Below, in pieces: positions 22,150-32,370 of a stretch of DNA of 64,000 nt. The stretch is taken from the NCBI GenBank assembly GCA_024734495.1, contig JALMQS010000435.1, positions 1,453,651-1,517,650 on the forward strand. The letters are read 5' to 3'. The stretch comes from Forficula auricularia (Eukaryota; Arthropoda; Insecta; Dermaptera; Forficulidae). Below the pieces are notes generated by a model. That model saw only the letters and a list, made by a program, of their open reading frames with translations, was not told the DNA's origin and made no database searches. Position 1 is the stretch's first letter. Every line of letters begins with the position of its first letter. The position numbers and the translations under genes are program-made.

Positions 22150-22445
22150 AAGCGAAATACTAGTAAGTAGGTTATATTGAAAGGAAGTCCATAAATTATT
22201 CAAATTTTATTCAATTTCCGATGTTTTAGAGACATTTTTCTCTCCTTCTTCAGGGTATTGAATAGTTATTGATGGGTGAGTATAACTCGGTTCCCATTTG
22301 TCTTTCCTTTCAGTGATAGCAACAATATTACAATATTTTCCAATATTATACCATAACCAAGTACACTTATAGTATAATGTTGGGAATTGAATAAAATTTA
22401 AATAATTTATGGACTGCCCTTCATCATAACCTACTTATAAATATT
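22150..22445. mobile_element. Hammerhead-type foldback element (GGACTGCC family, copy 2)
   Basis: AGTAAGTAGGTTATATTGAA (22165) is roughly inverted to CATAACCTACTTAT (22427), and inner arms share TTATTCAAATTTTATTCAAT with its complement. The minus strand at 22222-22250 reads CTGAAGA, A, GGAGA, loop, TCTCT, then AAAACAT where GAAACGT is expected, so the core is lost. The outer phrase GGACTGCC-TTCATCA matches the element at 13535-13742. Confidence 0.65.
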
Positions 22446-23460
22446 ATATGTGAGTTATCAAACGGTTGAAAATAATGAGCTGAAATTTGGCGCACATATT
22501 TACCATATATTGAAGTGCAAGTCCGTGTCCAGTTTCTGCTTTCTAGCTCAAACCTTTCTTTTAGAAAAATTTCAACGCCTACTAACTATTGAAAAAAGTT
22601 TTCATTTTATTTTTTCCTCCGATTAATAAGACAGGCCTGATTTCTTTTAATGAAGAATATAATAACTAAACTTAAAAAAAAGTTTTTTTGAAAATTTTAA
22701 TTTCTAACTTATTTGAATACGAATGAAGTAGAAAGAAGCTTCTTTTTTTATAGCAAATGTTTTTCTTAATTAAGCGTTCCGAGCTGGAACTGGACTGGCA
22801 GATAATTAAGTCCGAGAAAAGAAAAGGCCCGAGCGAACCAAGGAGCTCGCTTCTTGAGGCAATTTCAATGCTAATTTGCAAGTTGTTGAACATGAGACAG
22901 ATGACTTGAATTGCTCAACTCATCGCCACCTTGAGGGCAGATAAGGGAAGCAATAGGCCAGAACACAGCTATAGCTATGTCCCCGGCCGCTTTATTAAAT
23001 GCTGAACGCGCGTCTGGGGAAACAGCAGCTAATGTGCATCGCTTTCAATTTGAATCTAATGCATATTAATATGTCAATCGGGATATCATAGCAACTTGGA
23101 CGAGAGATTTGCCATAAGAGAATATTAATATCGCTCGTGTCCCTCGAATTAAATACCAAAATAATTAAAAATACTCAATACATATAAGGGTTCAAATTGC
23201 CAATAGAAATAGACTTTAAATTTCTAAGGAAATCACAAGAGATTGCCATCTACTAGATCCGAAATGAAATGAATTACATGTAACTCTCCTATAACAAGGT
23301 AGATTGGTTCCTAGAAAATATCCTATGTTGTGTGAAACTATGTTACATGAGATCCAGGACCAGTACAAAAATGGGGGTTAAGTTCTGAAAACTTATTAAA
23401 AACAAACATTATTTTTTTAATTTCATTGAAGCAACTTAATTTTTATTAAAAATAATACCT
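22446..23460. other. Non-coding, GC-richer single-copy stretch
   Basis: 22780-23120 is clearly less AT-rich than its surroundings and shows no repeat signature; it includes AGGGCAGATAAGGGAAGC and ATGCATATTAATATG. No open frame has a recognisable domain. A candidate for conserved non-coding host sequence, on composition only. Confidence 0.35.
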
Positions 23461-23465
23461 GTATA

Positions 23466-23945
23466 TTAGGGTGGTCCTTATTTTGGGTATTTTCGAATTG
23501 TTACGTTGACAAGGGCTCATATGGTTCGAAACAATTAAAAAAAATATCCTCCAAGTTTCAAGTCTCTATCTCAATTATAACCTGTGACCCCAGCGATGTA
23601 AGTTTCTCATCTAAATAACATGGGGTTTTTGGCATTAAAATATCAATTTTTTATTCAGGCCAAAGTAATGGTTCAAAAAATTTGAAACTCTGTAGACTTT
23701 ATCCTTATAATACTAGCTATCCATCAGAATTATTACAAATTTTTAGATTATAATTTTGGAGTTACAGCTAGATAAATTAGTATTATATCATAGTGTTACT
23801 AAGTTATAAACTCCAAAATTATAATAGCTAAAAACCTGTAAAAATTCTGAGGGATAGCCCATGTTATTTAGATGAGAAATTTACAAAACCGGAGGCACAG
23901 GTTATAATTGAAATAAAGACTTGAAACTTGGGGGGATATTTTTTT
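23466..23945. repeat. Family B palindromic MITE, copy 3 (right end missing)
   Basis: It begins AGGGTGGTCCTTATTTTGGG and follows the other copies through the centre (AAAATTATAATAGCTAAAAA) and into the right arm to GACTTGAAACTTGGGGG, then changes to a fragment of the G-rich module (TTTGCATTTCTAGTCTTC at 23956). The right terminus is absent, and the right arm has an internal deletion near 23858. Confidence 0.8.
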
Positions 23946-24111
23946 TATTTATTTTTTGCATTTCTAGTCTTCTAGTGGCCCACAGATTACACAGGTCGAC
24001 AAAAATTTGTGCCCGTAAACCTAACAATGGATTCCAGTAGGGATTCATAAGCTGATTTTCATGCAATTTCTCGATTTTTTTACACAGGTAAGAGTTTCGA
24101 GAAACTATCGG

Positions 24112-24211
24112 NNNNNNNNNNNNNNNNNNNNNNNNNNNNNNNNNNNNNNNNNNNNNNNNNNNNNNNNNNNNNNNNNNNNNNNNNNNNNNNNNNNNNNNNN
24201 NNNNNNNNNNN
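24112..24211. other. Assembly gap (100 N)
   Basis: Exactly 100 N, the usual placeholder for a gap of unknown size. Sequence on the two sides need not be contiguous. Confidence 1.
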
Positions 24212-24212
24212 A

Positions 24213-24710
24213 ACAGATTTACAACACCATAAAATGAAGCTTGTGAGGATGTATTCCTATCAGGAAAACGCTCAGCATTCATTTCAATGGCAGACCCAAC
24301 ACTTCTTTCACATTCACCGCATAAATTAAGATCATTTTAATTCTGTCTTCAAAAAAATACTCCATTTTTGTTATAGTACTTAATACAAAATAACTATCTA
24401 TTACTGGATTGACACGAGAAATGAACTTTTTTAAACTCAAGAATTTTAAATAGTTCTATTAAGTAGAAAATAATCTCTTGAATCTGTGTATAACGATGTT
24501 TTAATATCATTATAAACACTTATTTTCATTGTTGTGACTTTTCAATTTAATAAATATTTAATTAATAATTAATTATTTAGTCTTTATTAGTTGATAATTA
24601 AGTTGAATAATTGTTAAAAATAATTATTAAGATTTTTTATGAGATCTAATTGATTTAATATTTTTTTTATTGATGTCGTATAAAAAAATAGTTTTATGAA
24701 AGTTGTTCAG
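24213..24710 (+). repeat. Dispersed AT-rich repeat, copy 2
   Basis: Matches 18120-18338 at both ends (GATTTACAACACCATAAAATG; ATTGATTTAATATTTTTTTT then GATGTCGTATAAAAAA) with about 270 bp of extra sequence between. 24711-24980 shows nothing recognisable. Confidence 0.55.
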
Positions 24711-24982
24711 TTTTTTTTTGTAGATTCAGAATATGTACAGTAACATATACGTTTCTATTTAAAAAACAGAACTTGACATTGAAATACCCTTGAAAGCTTG
24801 TTCTACGTCGACAAACATTAGTGTAGTTTAGTTTCCCCCTCGATATAAATAAACTTTTATTTGAAACTTTTTTCTATATAATGCACTGTTTTTGAGTTAT
24901 AAGACTGTCTCAAGATAAAAAACTCACCCGGTAGTTTATAAAAAATTTATTGTTTTAGTTATTCCATTATACTAGTATAGTG

Positions 24983-25680
24983 CAGCGTTTTCCAAACTTT
25001 TTCGATCGAGGCCCGGTACGAGATTTTTAAAATTTTTCGTAACTCACCTTATTAAAAAAACCCATTTATTTACAAAAAAAAAAAAAATATTTTTTAATAA
25101 AAATTAAGTTGTTTGTTTGTTTATTTCATACACAAAAATTGCAATATAATTATATAAGAAAAATATAAACAATTTAAAAATTAACAATTATATTCATTTA
25201 AAACTAGTAATGTATTTTGTCCTTAGTGCGAAGGATGATGTTGTTTGTCATCACATAACAATTTCAAATTAGGAGGTAATGATGGTAATTTTATTCTCAA
25301 ATTAGGTTCGACATCCAATCTGTTTCAATGCTTATTTTTTAAGTACACCAAGGCTGAGAACGCAGATTCGCACGTATAAGTGGTGTCAAAAGGCATTAAA
25401 AATTGTATCGCTTTTTCGCCTTCGCTTGGATACTCCTTTTGACAACGCAACCAAAAATTAATTAGTGGTACAGTCTCAAACACTTTTTTCTGATCGGTGT
25501 CTCATAAAATTTCGATTAAATTATTTTCTTCTTGTTCACTAATATTAAACATTTCTTCCTTTTCAATTTCGACAGAAAAAGGATCTTAAATCCCCATATT
25601 ATTTGAAGGAATATCCTGGAAAGTAGTCTTTAAAACTATTTATTAGCACGGAAAGGTGTTCTTTAATTGAAACTGATAGT
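24983..25680 (-). mobile_element. hAT transposon remnant
   Basis: The tip CAGCGTTTTCCAAACTTTTT at 24983, followed by CGAGGCCCGGTACG, is a typical hAT end. A degenerate transposase C-terminus lies inside (25223-25640). The opposite end is not found, so the copy is truncated on that side. Confidence 0.75.
25223..25640 (-). pseudogene. hAT transposase C-terminus (dimerisation region)
   Basis: Minus-strand translation gives DPFSVEIEKEEMFNISEQEE, then a stop, then VFETVPLINFWLRCQKEYPS and PFDTTYTCESAFSALVYLKN, a stop (TGA in KH*NRLDVE), and ends LLCDDKQHHPSH with TAA at 25223-25225. The order NFW...KEYP...PF.TTY.CES.FSAL...K...RLDVE is the C-terminal hATC dimerisation block of hAT transposases related to the domesticated ZBED-type proteins. 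Three in-frame stops are seen in about 130 codons, and the BED finger and catalytic RNase H-like core are missing. This copy is dead. A domesticated host gene is unlikely given the stops and the adjacent terminal motif. Confidence 0.85.
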
Positions 25681-25825
25681 AACATTTAGAGAAAGAGGTG
25701 TTGGTTTATAGTGAAACATTTTAAACACAATTTTTTTGACGGGTTATAGTGGTGTTTCACAAAGAAGAAATAAAAATTAAATTTTTTTTTTTTTTTTTAA
25801 TTATATTTTGGAGATTTTTTATTTA

Positions 25826-25866
25826 TCTCTATACATATTTCGGGTTACAAACCCTTCATCAGGAGG
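25826..25866 (-). ncRNA. Hammerhead ribozyme, minus arm of foldback
   Basis: On the minus strand: CTC (stem I), CTGATGA (25862 down to 25856), extra A, stem II GGGTT/AACCC around TGT, GAA, stem III ATA/TAT around TG, A at 25830 as the predicted cleavage nucleotide (triplet ATA), then GAG to close stem I. All core positions are present. Stem III and stem I are only 3 bp each, so activity as a monomer may be weak. Confidence 0.65.
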
Positions 25867-25887
25867 TTTAACAAAAGTTTTGTTAAA

Positions 25888-25924
25888 CCTCCTGATGAAG
25901 GTTCGTAACCCGAAATATGTATAG
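25888..25924 (+). ncRNA. Hammerhead-like core, plus arm (stem I lost)
   Basis: CTGATGA (25892-25898), extra A, stem II GGTT/AACC around CGT, an extra C, GAAATATGTATA. The 3' strand of stem I is replaced by the start of the next element (AGGGTGGACC), so cleavage is not expected. Confidence 0.55.
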
Positions 25925-25925
25925 T

Positions 25926-26925
25926 AGGGTGGACCTTATTTTTCGACCATGAAATTTTTCCCGGGACGCCCCCTCAAATTGTAAGGTTGGATAAGAAAAT
26001 AATGTGTACAAAATTGGAGATCGATCGGACAACCCTTTGAGGTGGCGCATCTCATTTGAAAATTGTAAATTTTAGGAATTTGGCTTTTTTCGGCTACTAT
26101 ATTTTGTTATACCTCGTTAAATTCAAACAAAGAATAAAAACAACGATCGTAATGTAATTAATAAACATTATTTTAGCTTTTTTTACCTTCGTTATTCAGC
26201 CATTATTAAAACAGATACAGCAATTGAAAGAAAAAATCAAGTGAATTGAATATTATGGCGAGTTACCTACCTCCAGGGGGTACATCCAGAAAATATAAAA
26301 ATGTAGAGTCTAAACTCTCTCTGAATGGTCAGCGAAAGTCTAATGAATAGAGAATAATTTTTTCTTTCAAGAAGCGAAGAAGAAAAACAATATATCATGC
26401 AAATTATTTCAAAATAAGGAAAAAATACCCCGACAGTATGAAATCAACATTGGCAGCGGATTTGTAAAACTCCATTTTTGGTAAATAAAATTTATTTTGA
26501 GAGAATAATCGTATTTCTATTTATTTACTTCTATGTGAATTCTAAATCCCTTCTAAATCCCCTAAATATATAATATTAACATTTTTTTTTACTTTTATTA
26601 CACTAATATGACACAAGGAGCCGCCTAGGAGGTAGGCCAACGCGCCATAATATTCAATTCACTTGATTTTTTCTTTACAATTGCTATATGTGTTTTAATA
26701 ATGACTGAATAACGAAGATAGGGGCGGGATTTCACACATTAATGTTTATTAATTACTTTGCCATCGATGTTTTTATTCTTTGTTTCAATTTAACGACGTA
26801 TAACAAAATTTAGTAACAGAATAAAGCGAAATTCCTAAAATTTTGGATTTTCAAATGAGATGTGCCACCTCAAAGGGTTGTCCGATCGATCTCAAATTTT
26901 GTACATGGCTAATATTATCCAAAGA
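25926..26925. repeat. 1-kb palindromic element
   Basis: The left arm (GATCGATCGGACAACCCTTT at 26020, GAGGTGGCGCATCTCATTTG) returns inverted at 26835-26900. The arms of about 330 bp extend inward to AAGTGAATTGAATATTATGG and its complement near 26650. The unique centre is about 330 bp. The left tip AGGGTGGACCTTATTTTTCG resembles the tip of family B. No coding. Confidence 0.8.
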
Positions 26926-28310
26926 GAAATGTATATATATCTATTTTTTATTTATAAATATATGATTTGTTTTTATTTGAATTACGAAATACACATAGTT
27001 TAATCAACTACTTTTCAAAAAATAAATAATAAGAAACCTATGAAAAAAAAAAGAAAAATTTCAAAAGAGTTAATGAATTTTTCTTTTTTTTCTCTCTTTC
27101 CAAGGGTGGCCTAAAAAAAGTAAAATAGAATAAAACCCAATTAGTGTCGCACGCAATGTTCTGTCTGTCTGTCACATCATTAGAACTTGTAACCTGAATA
27201 AGATACAAGCTTGAGATTTATAAGTTATATTTATTTATTTATTTCCTCCGAAATTTATTATTTTGTGAATTATTTTGGCACTCGAGTTCGATTACCGAGG
27301 GGGTAAAAACAACCCTTCTGAGATATAATTAAAAATAATCAAATAATAATAATTTTTTTCTATTTAACTGTCGGTATACCTGGCTGGACCCCGATACCCA
27401 CGGTAACTCGCAAACAGTAACACAGTTGTTTAATTTATAGAAGAAATAATTTAAAGATTATATCTTTTTCTTAATATAAATAATTTTATGCTCGCCTGAT
27501 ATTCGGATTTTAAAGTTGGGCTGGTAATTGCAATTTCGGTCAAAGCGGAAATGAAAAAAAATATTTAAATCCAAAATCCTAAATAAAAAAAAATTGATCA
27601 TTTTAATCATAAAGTAGTTATTGATTTATTTTGATTAGATAATGTAAAATTTTTAAATAATATTAATTTCATATAGCGTTATTTAAATAATTCTCAACTT
27701 TAAAAACTAAAGATAGTAATTTTATACACATTTTGATTTTCAATATTTAATATATATTTAAGAATAATGGAAATATACAATTATTAATAATAGCCAGTAT
27801 TTATGGAGTGTAATTTTTTAAGGGGGATAACATTTTTGGCCGTATTTTATTAACTCTAATATTTTTAAAATAACGTAAGGAACTTCGTTCGCCCTCCGGC
27901 CGCACACGTTTGATTTTTTTCACTCTAGACTTTATAAAAAAATAAGCATAGTGGAATATATTAAATACTATTCATGGGAATTAAGTCAACAAGCAAATAT
28001 TGATAAGACAAATAAATTCCCTAAATTTAGCATCCGTTCGATTAAAAATGAAATTAAAATTCGAACAGAAACATTGACCATGTTTATCGCTATGATTTCT
28101 TGAACTTCCTTCATCTTTCTCAAGTCTTATAATATTCTCTCCTTTTTCCAGACTCCAGCAATTGGGACCATTGAAAGAGCTTTTACGGATAGTCTATAAC
28201 CACGAACCCTACGGAAAACTCAGTCAGGCACTCTACTAGAAGAAGGTGTTGCCAATCTTCCTGAAGAAGGAGAAAACGGAAAATAATTCGTTCCTGTGTT
28301 GTGCTTATTT
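26926..28310. other. No gene seen; one family N fragment
   Basis: 27125-27260 is a family N fragment (CCCAATTAGTGTCGCACG, then TCTGTCTGTCTGTCAC, AATAAGATACAAG). The remainder is AT-rich, with GC-richer patches at 27380-27410 and 27885-27910. CTGAAGAAGG at 28261 looks like part of a hammerhead-type core but has no matching stem. Confidence 0.4.
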
Positions 28311-28437
28311 AGTGAAATAATTAGTGATAAGTGATAAGTGAAAAAAAGGTCTCAATAAAGTGATAAAGTGAAATTCAGTGAAATAATTAGTGATAAGTGA
28401 AAAAAAGGTCTCAATAAAGTGATAAAGTGAAATTTAG
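28311..28437 (+). repeat. Tandem duplication of a 60-66-bp unit
   Basis: The unit GTGAAATAATTAGTGATAAG, then AAAAAAAGGTCTCAATAAAG and TGATAAAGTGAAATT, occurs twice head to tail with little divergence. The first unit also has an inner GTGATAA duplication. Confidence 0.85.
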
Positions 28438-28727
28438 GTAAATAATTAAAGAAGTCAACGCGGGAACAGACATCTCTTCAATTGAATGGTATGTGATTAT
28501 GGTTTTATTTAAAATCCTATCAAAATAATCTATAATCAATATAAAGTTTCAAACGCATAATTCTGGCAGCTGAAAGCGCCCTCATTATAATAAATTATAT
28601 AAACTATATCACAATATGTAGAGCTGAGTAAAAAATATTATCAATCAAATGAACATAATCGTGAACGAACTTATTAAATATTTCATTTCTGACAAAACAT
28701 GACATCGCTATTAAGTTTAATAAAATA

Positions 28728-28933
28728 ATTAAAATTTGAATTTTTATTTAAATCACACAAACAATTAATACAATATAACTACGACGTTTCGATCGACTTG
28801 TTCTGCGATCGAAACGTCGTAGTTATATTGTATTAATTGTTCGTGTTCAATAAATAATTATAATTAATTATGTGTGATTTAAATAAAAATTCAAATTTTA
28901 ATCAAATTAATCACAAAAATAAAAGCTTCAAAT
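28728..28933 (+). mobile_element. Family P foldback, copy 1 (ACGACGTTTCGATCG type)
   Basis: Arms of about 80 bp: ATTAAAATTTGAATTTTTAT and its complement at the ends, and ACGACGTTTCGATCGACTT against GCGATCGAAACGTCGT at the centre. The sequence from 28902 (CAAATTAATCACAAAAATAA) is an unpaired right tail also found, inverted, beside copy 2. GATCGAAACGTCG matches the 3' half of the hammerhead-type cores elsewhere, but CTGANGA is gone. Confidence 0.75.
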
Positions 28934-29314
28934 TGCTGTTAGCTTGCTGATTTCGGGGTATGACCTAAATCTGGGCATCTGTGATATTTCGGAGAATGAG
29001 GTAAAGCGAATTAATAAGGAGAATAAATATTCTCTAAATAATGAAAATCATGAGATGAGGAAACTTTTGAAACTATAGTAAATGAGTTGAAGTCCATTGA
29101 AAAAAAAAATATTTCAGAAATTTTGAAAAAAAATCTAATCTAAAATTAAAAAATCGAAAGGTTAAAGAAACTTTTTTTGATTTTTATCGATTTTTGATAT
29201 AAAATTTATTTTTCTTCAGAAATTATGGATTAATTCAAATGAAGTTTAAATAAGATCAAGTTAAAAAAAAATCTTTTCGCAAGATGGATAATTGGATAAA
29301 ATTCAAAGCAAATT

Positions 29315-29465
29315 GGATAAAGTCGAACAAGCGCTTTCGCCAACTCTTTTATCCCTATGACCTCCAGAGACTGGAACTCGCTCCCCGCCACCATCTTTCC
29401 CGAGACTTATAACCTTCAGCTATTTAAGACTCGTATCCACGGATACCTTCGACCCCCGCCCAGCC
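29315..29465 (+). pseudogene. LINE ORF2 C-terminal fragment
   Basis: The + strand encodes SAFANSFIPMTSRDWNSLPA followed by TIFPETYNLQLFKTRIHGYL and stops after PPPSP. This is the C-terminal tail of a non-LTR reverse transcriptase (pattern R-W-N-S-L-P...F...Y.L..FK). The 3' untranslated part runs to about 29545 with GGAGTTGCACTTTTTTGGTG. It is a short 5'-truncated insertion, the best preserved of three related tails (others at 13150-13390 and 59905-60120). Confidence 0.8.
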
Positions 29466-29617
29466 CATAAAATTCTTTCTTCTTCTTTTCACGATGGAGG
29501 GGCCAACCCAGGCCTTTAGGAGTTGCACTTTTTTGGTGTAACTCCTTCTCTCATCATTTTCATAAAAAAAAATATTAAAAACAGGATGCAAACTTCCGCT
29601 TACATTCTTCAGAGTAG

Positions 29618-29835
29618 CAGAGTTGATGATTCATAGAGAGAAACAAAGAGGTTGATCCTTTGCTTGATGCAAATAAACATACACACATATATATAATTTA
29701 TATACATATTATATTCATTATATATATGTACCTATATGTTTATCAAACAGAGGACAACCTCATTGATTTCTCTTTATCAATCAACAACTCTGCTGCTCTC
29801 GGCAAAACAAAATCTTTGCAATACATATATTTTTA
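29618..29835. repeat. Family K palindromic repeat, most complete copy
   Basis: Left half: GTAGCAGAGTTGATGATTCA, AGAGAAACAAAGAGG, CTTGATGCAAATAAACATAC. After an AT-rich centre the right half is its inverse (TTTATCAAACAGAGGACAACC, TTTCTCTTTATC, CAACAACTCTGCTGCTCTCGG). Each half is about 80 bp. The short half-sequence occurs at ten or so places in the window, usually beside (AT)n. Confidence 0.75.
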
Positions 29836-29929
29836 TGTAATTTCTTTTCTTTTTTCTTATTTACTTTTGATTCGCTTTAGAAATAAATTAGGACTCGCCT
29901 GATTTCAAATCCCTGGTCATATTACTATT

Positions 29930-30400
29930 TAACTTTTATTATTGTTGTGCGCCAATCCTTGCTTGTAAGGTTTGGTGCGGGTTTGAGCTTATCCGAAAGG
30001 ATTAACTCGGTAACGTGTAGAGGCTGAGTACTTCTGCCCGCGCTCTGTGATGTCAACAGACTGATGCCCTGCTGAGCTGAAGAAGGTCTGTAGGGGTAGT
30101 TGATCAAAAGATGGTGTGGTTTTTACATGTGGTTTATTGAAAATAGGTTGTTGAGGCTTGGTGCCTCAATTACATCTGTGTCCGGAGAGCGACCGGCGGG
30201 AATTGTCCTGGCAAAGATTTGGGAGTCCACTGGCGGTTGGAAAGGGGAGGGGTGGTCTTTTAACGAATGTTTGTGCAAGCTGGCAATCTGCTTTTTAGGT
30301 CGTCAATAATGGTTTCTTCGGCCTCTCCACGTGATGCAAGCTGGCATTTTCAAGTGGCGAAATATTAGGCATTTGTAGAAAGCAGATTGCCAGACCAGGG
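29930..30400 (-). other. GC-richer block, possible LTR-element remnant
   Basis: On the minus strand AATAAACCACATG (about 30135) could be a polyadenylation signal, and TTGGCGCACAACA (about 29945) resembles the TGGCGCCCAAC primer site used by some insect LTR elements. CTGGCAATCTGCTTT (30279) and AAAGCAGATTGCCAG (30380) form a perfect 15-bp inverted repeat. No gag or pol is readable. The call is tentative. Confidence 0.25.
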
Positions 30401-30404
30401 TTTA

Positions 30405-31140
30405 ACAATAATTAAAGGAAATTAAGGATTTGAAAACATAGCGTGGGAATATTAGGGTAAGCTCCAGGCTCCAACATTACTAAAACATTTCTTAACAACA
30501 AACAACTAAATTTTCCAGCAAACTTATTATTATTATTCCTTTTGTTAATCAATTTGTAAGTTTGTTTAATTCCAATAAGATTGATAGATCGACAATCAAT
30601 TACTTGCAATTCAACCCTTAGGAAATTTTTCAGCCAATTAAATAGTTAGAAACCTCAACCTTGAATATCAATCAATTTATGTCCATTTCTAAAGGAAGTA
30701 CTAGGGCGGTGGTGACAGCTGGCCTGACGTGGTGCACTTTGTTTTCGCTAAACATCTGTCATCGTCGTCATAGATAGGAAATAATAAACTCGATTTTTAG
30801 ACAAAATTGCATGACTCAGGCATAAATAAAATAAATAAACACAGCAAGTAATTAAAATGTAATCGTTCGTGCGAGAGTTGTAACGTAGCTTAATTTCTTT
30901 CTTTAATTTGTTTTTAAAACATTGTTTTTATTTCCTGGATTGATGATCAGCGCCAATTTCCACCTAAGCTTAAAGGAAAAGAGCCCTTTTAATTTTTTTA
31001 TTAACATATTTAGTCACATATGTGAGAGTCGAGTAGTTTTTTCATTTTTAAGGCCGCATCGACTGCTGTGGTCATTAGCCCCAACATTGCCTTCTTAAGT
31101 TTATACAGTATAGGTACATACAAAAATATCTTTTCATTTT
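30405..31140. other. No gene seen
   Basis: Mostly AT-rich. 30700-30780 (GGCGGTGGTGACAGCTGGCC) and 31045-31110 are GC-richer and appear single-copy. Confidence 0.35.
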
Positions 31141-31144
31141 AATC

Positions 31145-31222
31145 ATTTTTAGAGTTCCGTTTAAAAGTAAAATGTGGTCCTATTAGTGTCGCTCCAATAT
31201 CCATCCCTCTGTCTATCAATTC
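31145..31222 (+). repeat. Family N fragment
   Basis: TTTTTAGAGTTCCGTTTAAA, TGTGGTCCTATTAGTGTCGC and CTCTGTCTATC match fragments at 27125, 48200-48300 (reverse) and 51240. Confidence 0.65.
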
Positions 31223-31727
31223 ACCTGCCAAGGCATTTTGACCCTAGGATGCATAACATGGGTATTTTATACCCACGTTGTAATAATAATCTGTTTTTTA
31301 CTGATAAGATGTGTAAGAAATGTAATCAAATGTCATGAATTCCTCTATTGGTTAGTTATGAATGAAATAGAAGTGTTAACTTGTACCGTAAATTTATTGT
31401 TATTTAAATATTTACATATTATTATTTTTACCATTATTTACATGACATGGGTATTTTGTACCCGAACTAATTTGTGACATTCAAATTCACCTTCTCTAGT
31501 TTAAAATTTGGTGCATTCATTTAATTTTGGTTGGTATACTAATTATTAGTGATTTTCCACTTTCATTCTTGAATTTGTGTCCTTTACTACGTTAGTTAGT
31601 TGTAATCTGCCGAAGCTGTTTTGTGTTTTGTGGTTGTGTTTTCAATCGTAGAAAATATTTGTAATTCGGTAGGTTTCTATTCTATATTATATTTAAATTA
31701 GCTTTAGATGCAGCCTCTTTTGTAGAA

Positions 31728-31982
31728 ATGGCATAGACACGTGGTAGGAAAAGGTAATCTGTCAAATATACCGATCCTGATTTTGAAGAAACTGTGCTGC
31801 AATGGCTCGACGAAACTTCGTATGTTGGATCAGAATCAAGTGAAGATTCTGATTATGGAGATGTTGAAGATGCAGCTCTCGATGAAGATATAGACCCAAA
31901 TTATAATTCATTGCCAGGAAATGCAATTGATAGTGATAGTAGTAGCAGTGGGAGTGTGAATAATATGGATATGGAGACATAA
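31728..31982 (+). pseudogene. piggyBac transposase N-terminus
   Basis: From ATG 31728 the frame has two early stops (TAG codon 3, TAA codon 10), then reads PDFEETVLQWLDETSYVGSE, a long acidic Ser/Asp/Glu-rich stretch with SSEDSDYGDVEDAALDEDID and DSDSSSSGSVNNMDME, ending at TAA 31980-31982. piggyBac transposases start with such a low-complexity acidic segment before the catalytic domain. Nothing of the DDE/D catalytic domain is present downstream: the sequence goes directly into the G-rich repeat. Confidence 0.7.
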
Positions 31983-32240
31983 TCTGTGGGTCACTAGAAG
32001 GCTAGAAATGAAAAAACTGGGTACAGGGGTGGGGTGGGGTGGGGTTGAAGGGTGGTGTGGAGGGTTTAGGTGAGGGTCCATGGGTGTAGTGGGGTGGTGC
32101 GGGGGCTGGGGTGCGGGGTGGTGGGGTGGGGGCGGTGGTTGGGGAGGGGTGGGGTTCGAGGGCTGGGGGTCCAGGGGTCGTGCCCCCTGGCTATGCAAGA
32201 GGGCCGCCGAAGGCGGGCCTTGCAGCTAGTTAAATATAAA
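31983..32240 (+). repeat. Family D G-rich repeat inside piggyBac
   Basis: It opens AATCTGTGGGTCACTAGAAG, GCTAGAAATGAAAAAACTGG, then about 170 bp that are mostly G and T (GGGGTGGGGTGGGGTTG type), and ends with the hairpin GGCCGCCGAAGGCGGGCC near 32203. A second copy lies, reversed, at 54374-54580. The opening matches the start of the family C module. The G strand could form G-quadruplexes. Confidence 0.75.
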
Positions 32241-32244
32241 AGCA

Positions 32245-32370
32245 CGCTGTAATATGTGTCCAACAAAAAAATATAGAAAATGTGACAGACAATGTATTTC
32301 TTGTAATAAGCCAATATGTAAGGAACACACTGTATATAAATGTAATAATTGTCTTAACGTTGTAAAATAA
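32245..32370 (+). pseudogene. piggyBac transposase C-terminal Cys-rich domain
   Basis: In frame: CNMCPTKKYRKCDRQCISCN then KPICKEHTVYKCNNCLNVVK and TAA at 32368-32370. The CxxC...C...CxxC...CxxH...CxxC spacing is the zinc-binding domain at the end of piggyBac transposases, which binds the terminal DNA. The domain is intact as far as the Cys/His pattern goes, but it is cut off from the rest of the enzyme by the G-rich block. The right terminal repeat starts about 85 bp downstream. Confidence 0.9.

Larger units (their letters stand above)
25800..25925. mobile_element. Dual-hammerhead foldback element
   Basis: A near-perfect palindrome centred near 25875 (AGGAGGTTTAACAAAA/GTTTTGTTAAACCTCCT) has a hammerhead-like core in each arm. 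The minus-strand flank GAGATAAATAAAAAATCTCC resembles the sequence downstream of the PLE ribozyme (GAGATTAAAGATTCTCC), tying the element to the PLE. The right side is cut at 25925, where another palindrome begins. Confidence 0.75.

Noticed and set aside
28261..28285. CTGAAGAAGGAGAAAACGGAAAA as a hammerhead
   Set aside because: Stem II does not pair; only the first box matches.
29925..30107. 60-codon minus-strand frame as a gene
   Set aside because: It lies in the possible LTR-type block and has no domain or homologous context I can name.
32066..32314. Long Pro/His-rich and Gly-rich open frames on both strands
   Set aside because: They follow from the G-rich low-complexity repeat of family D and have no conserved domain.
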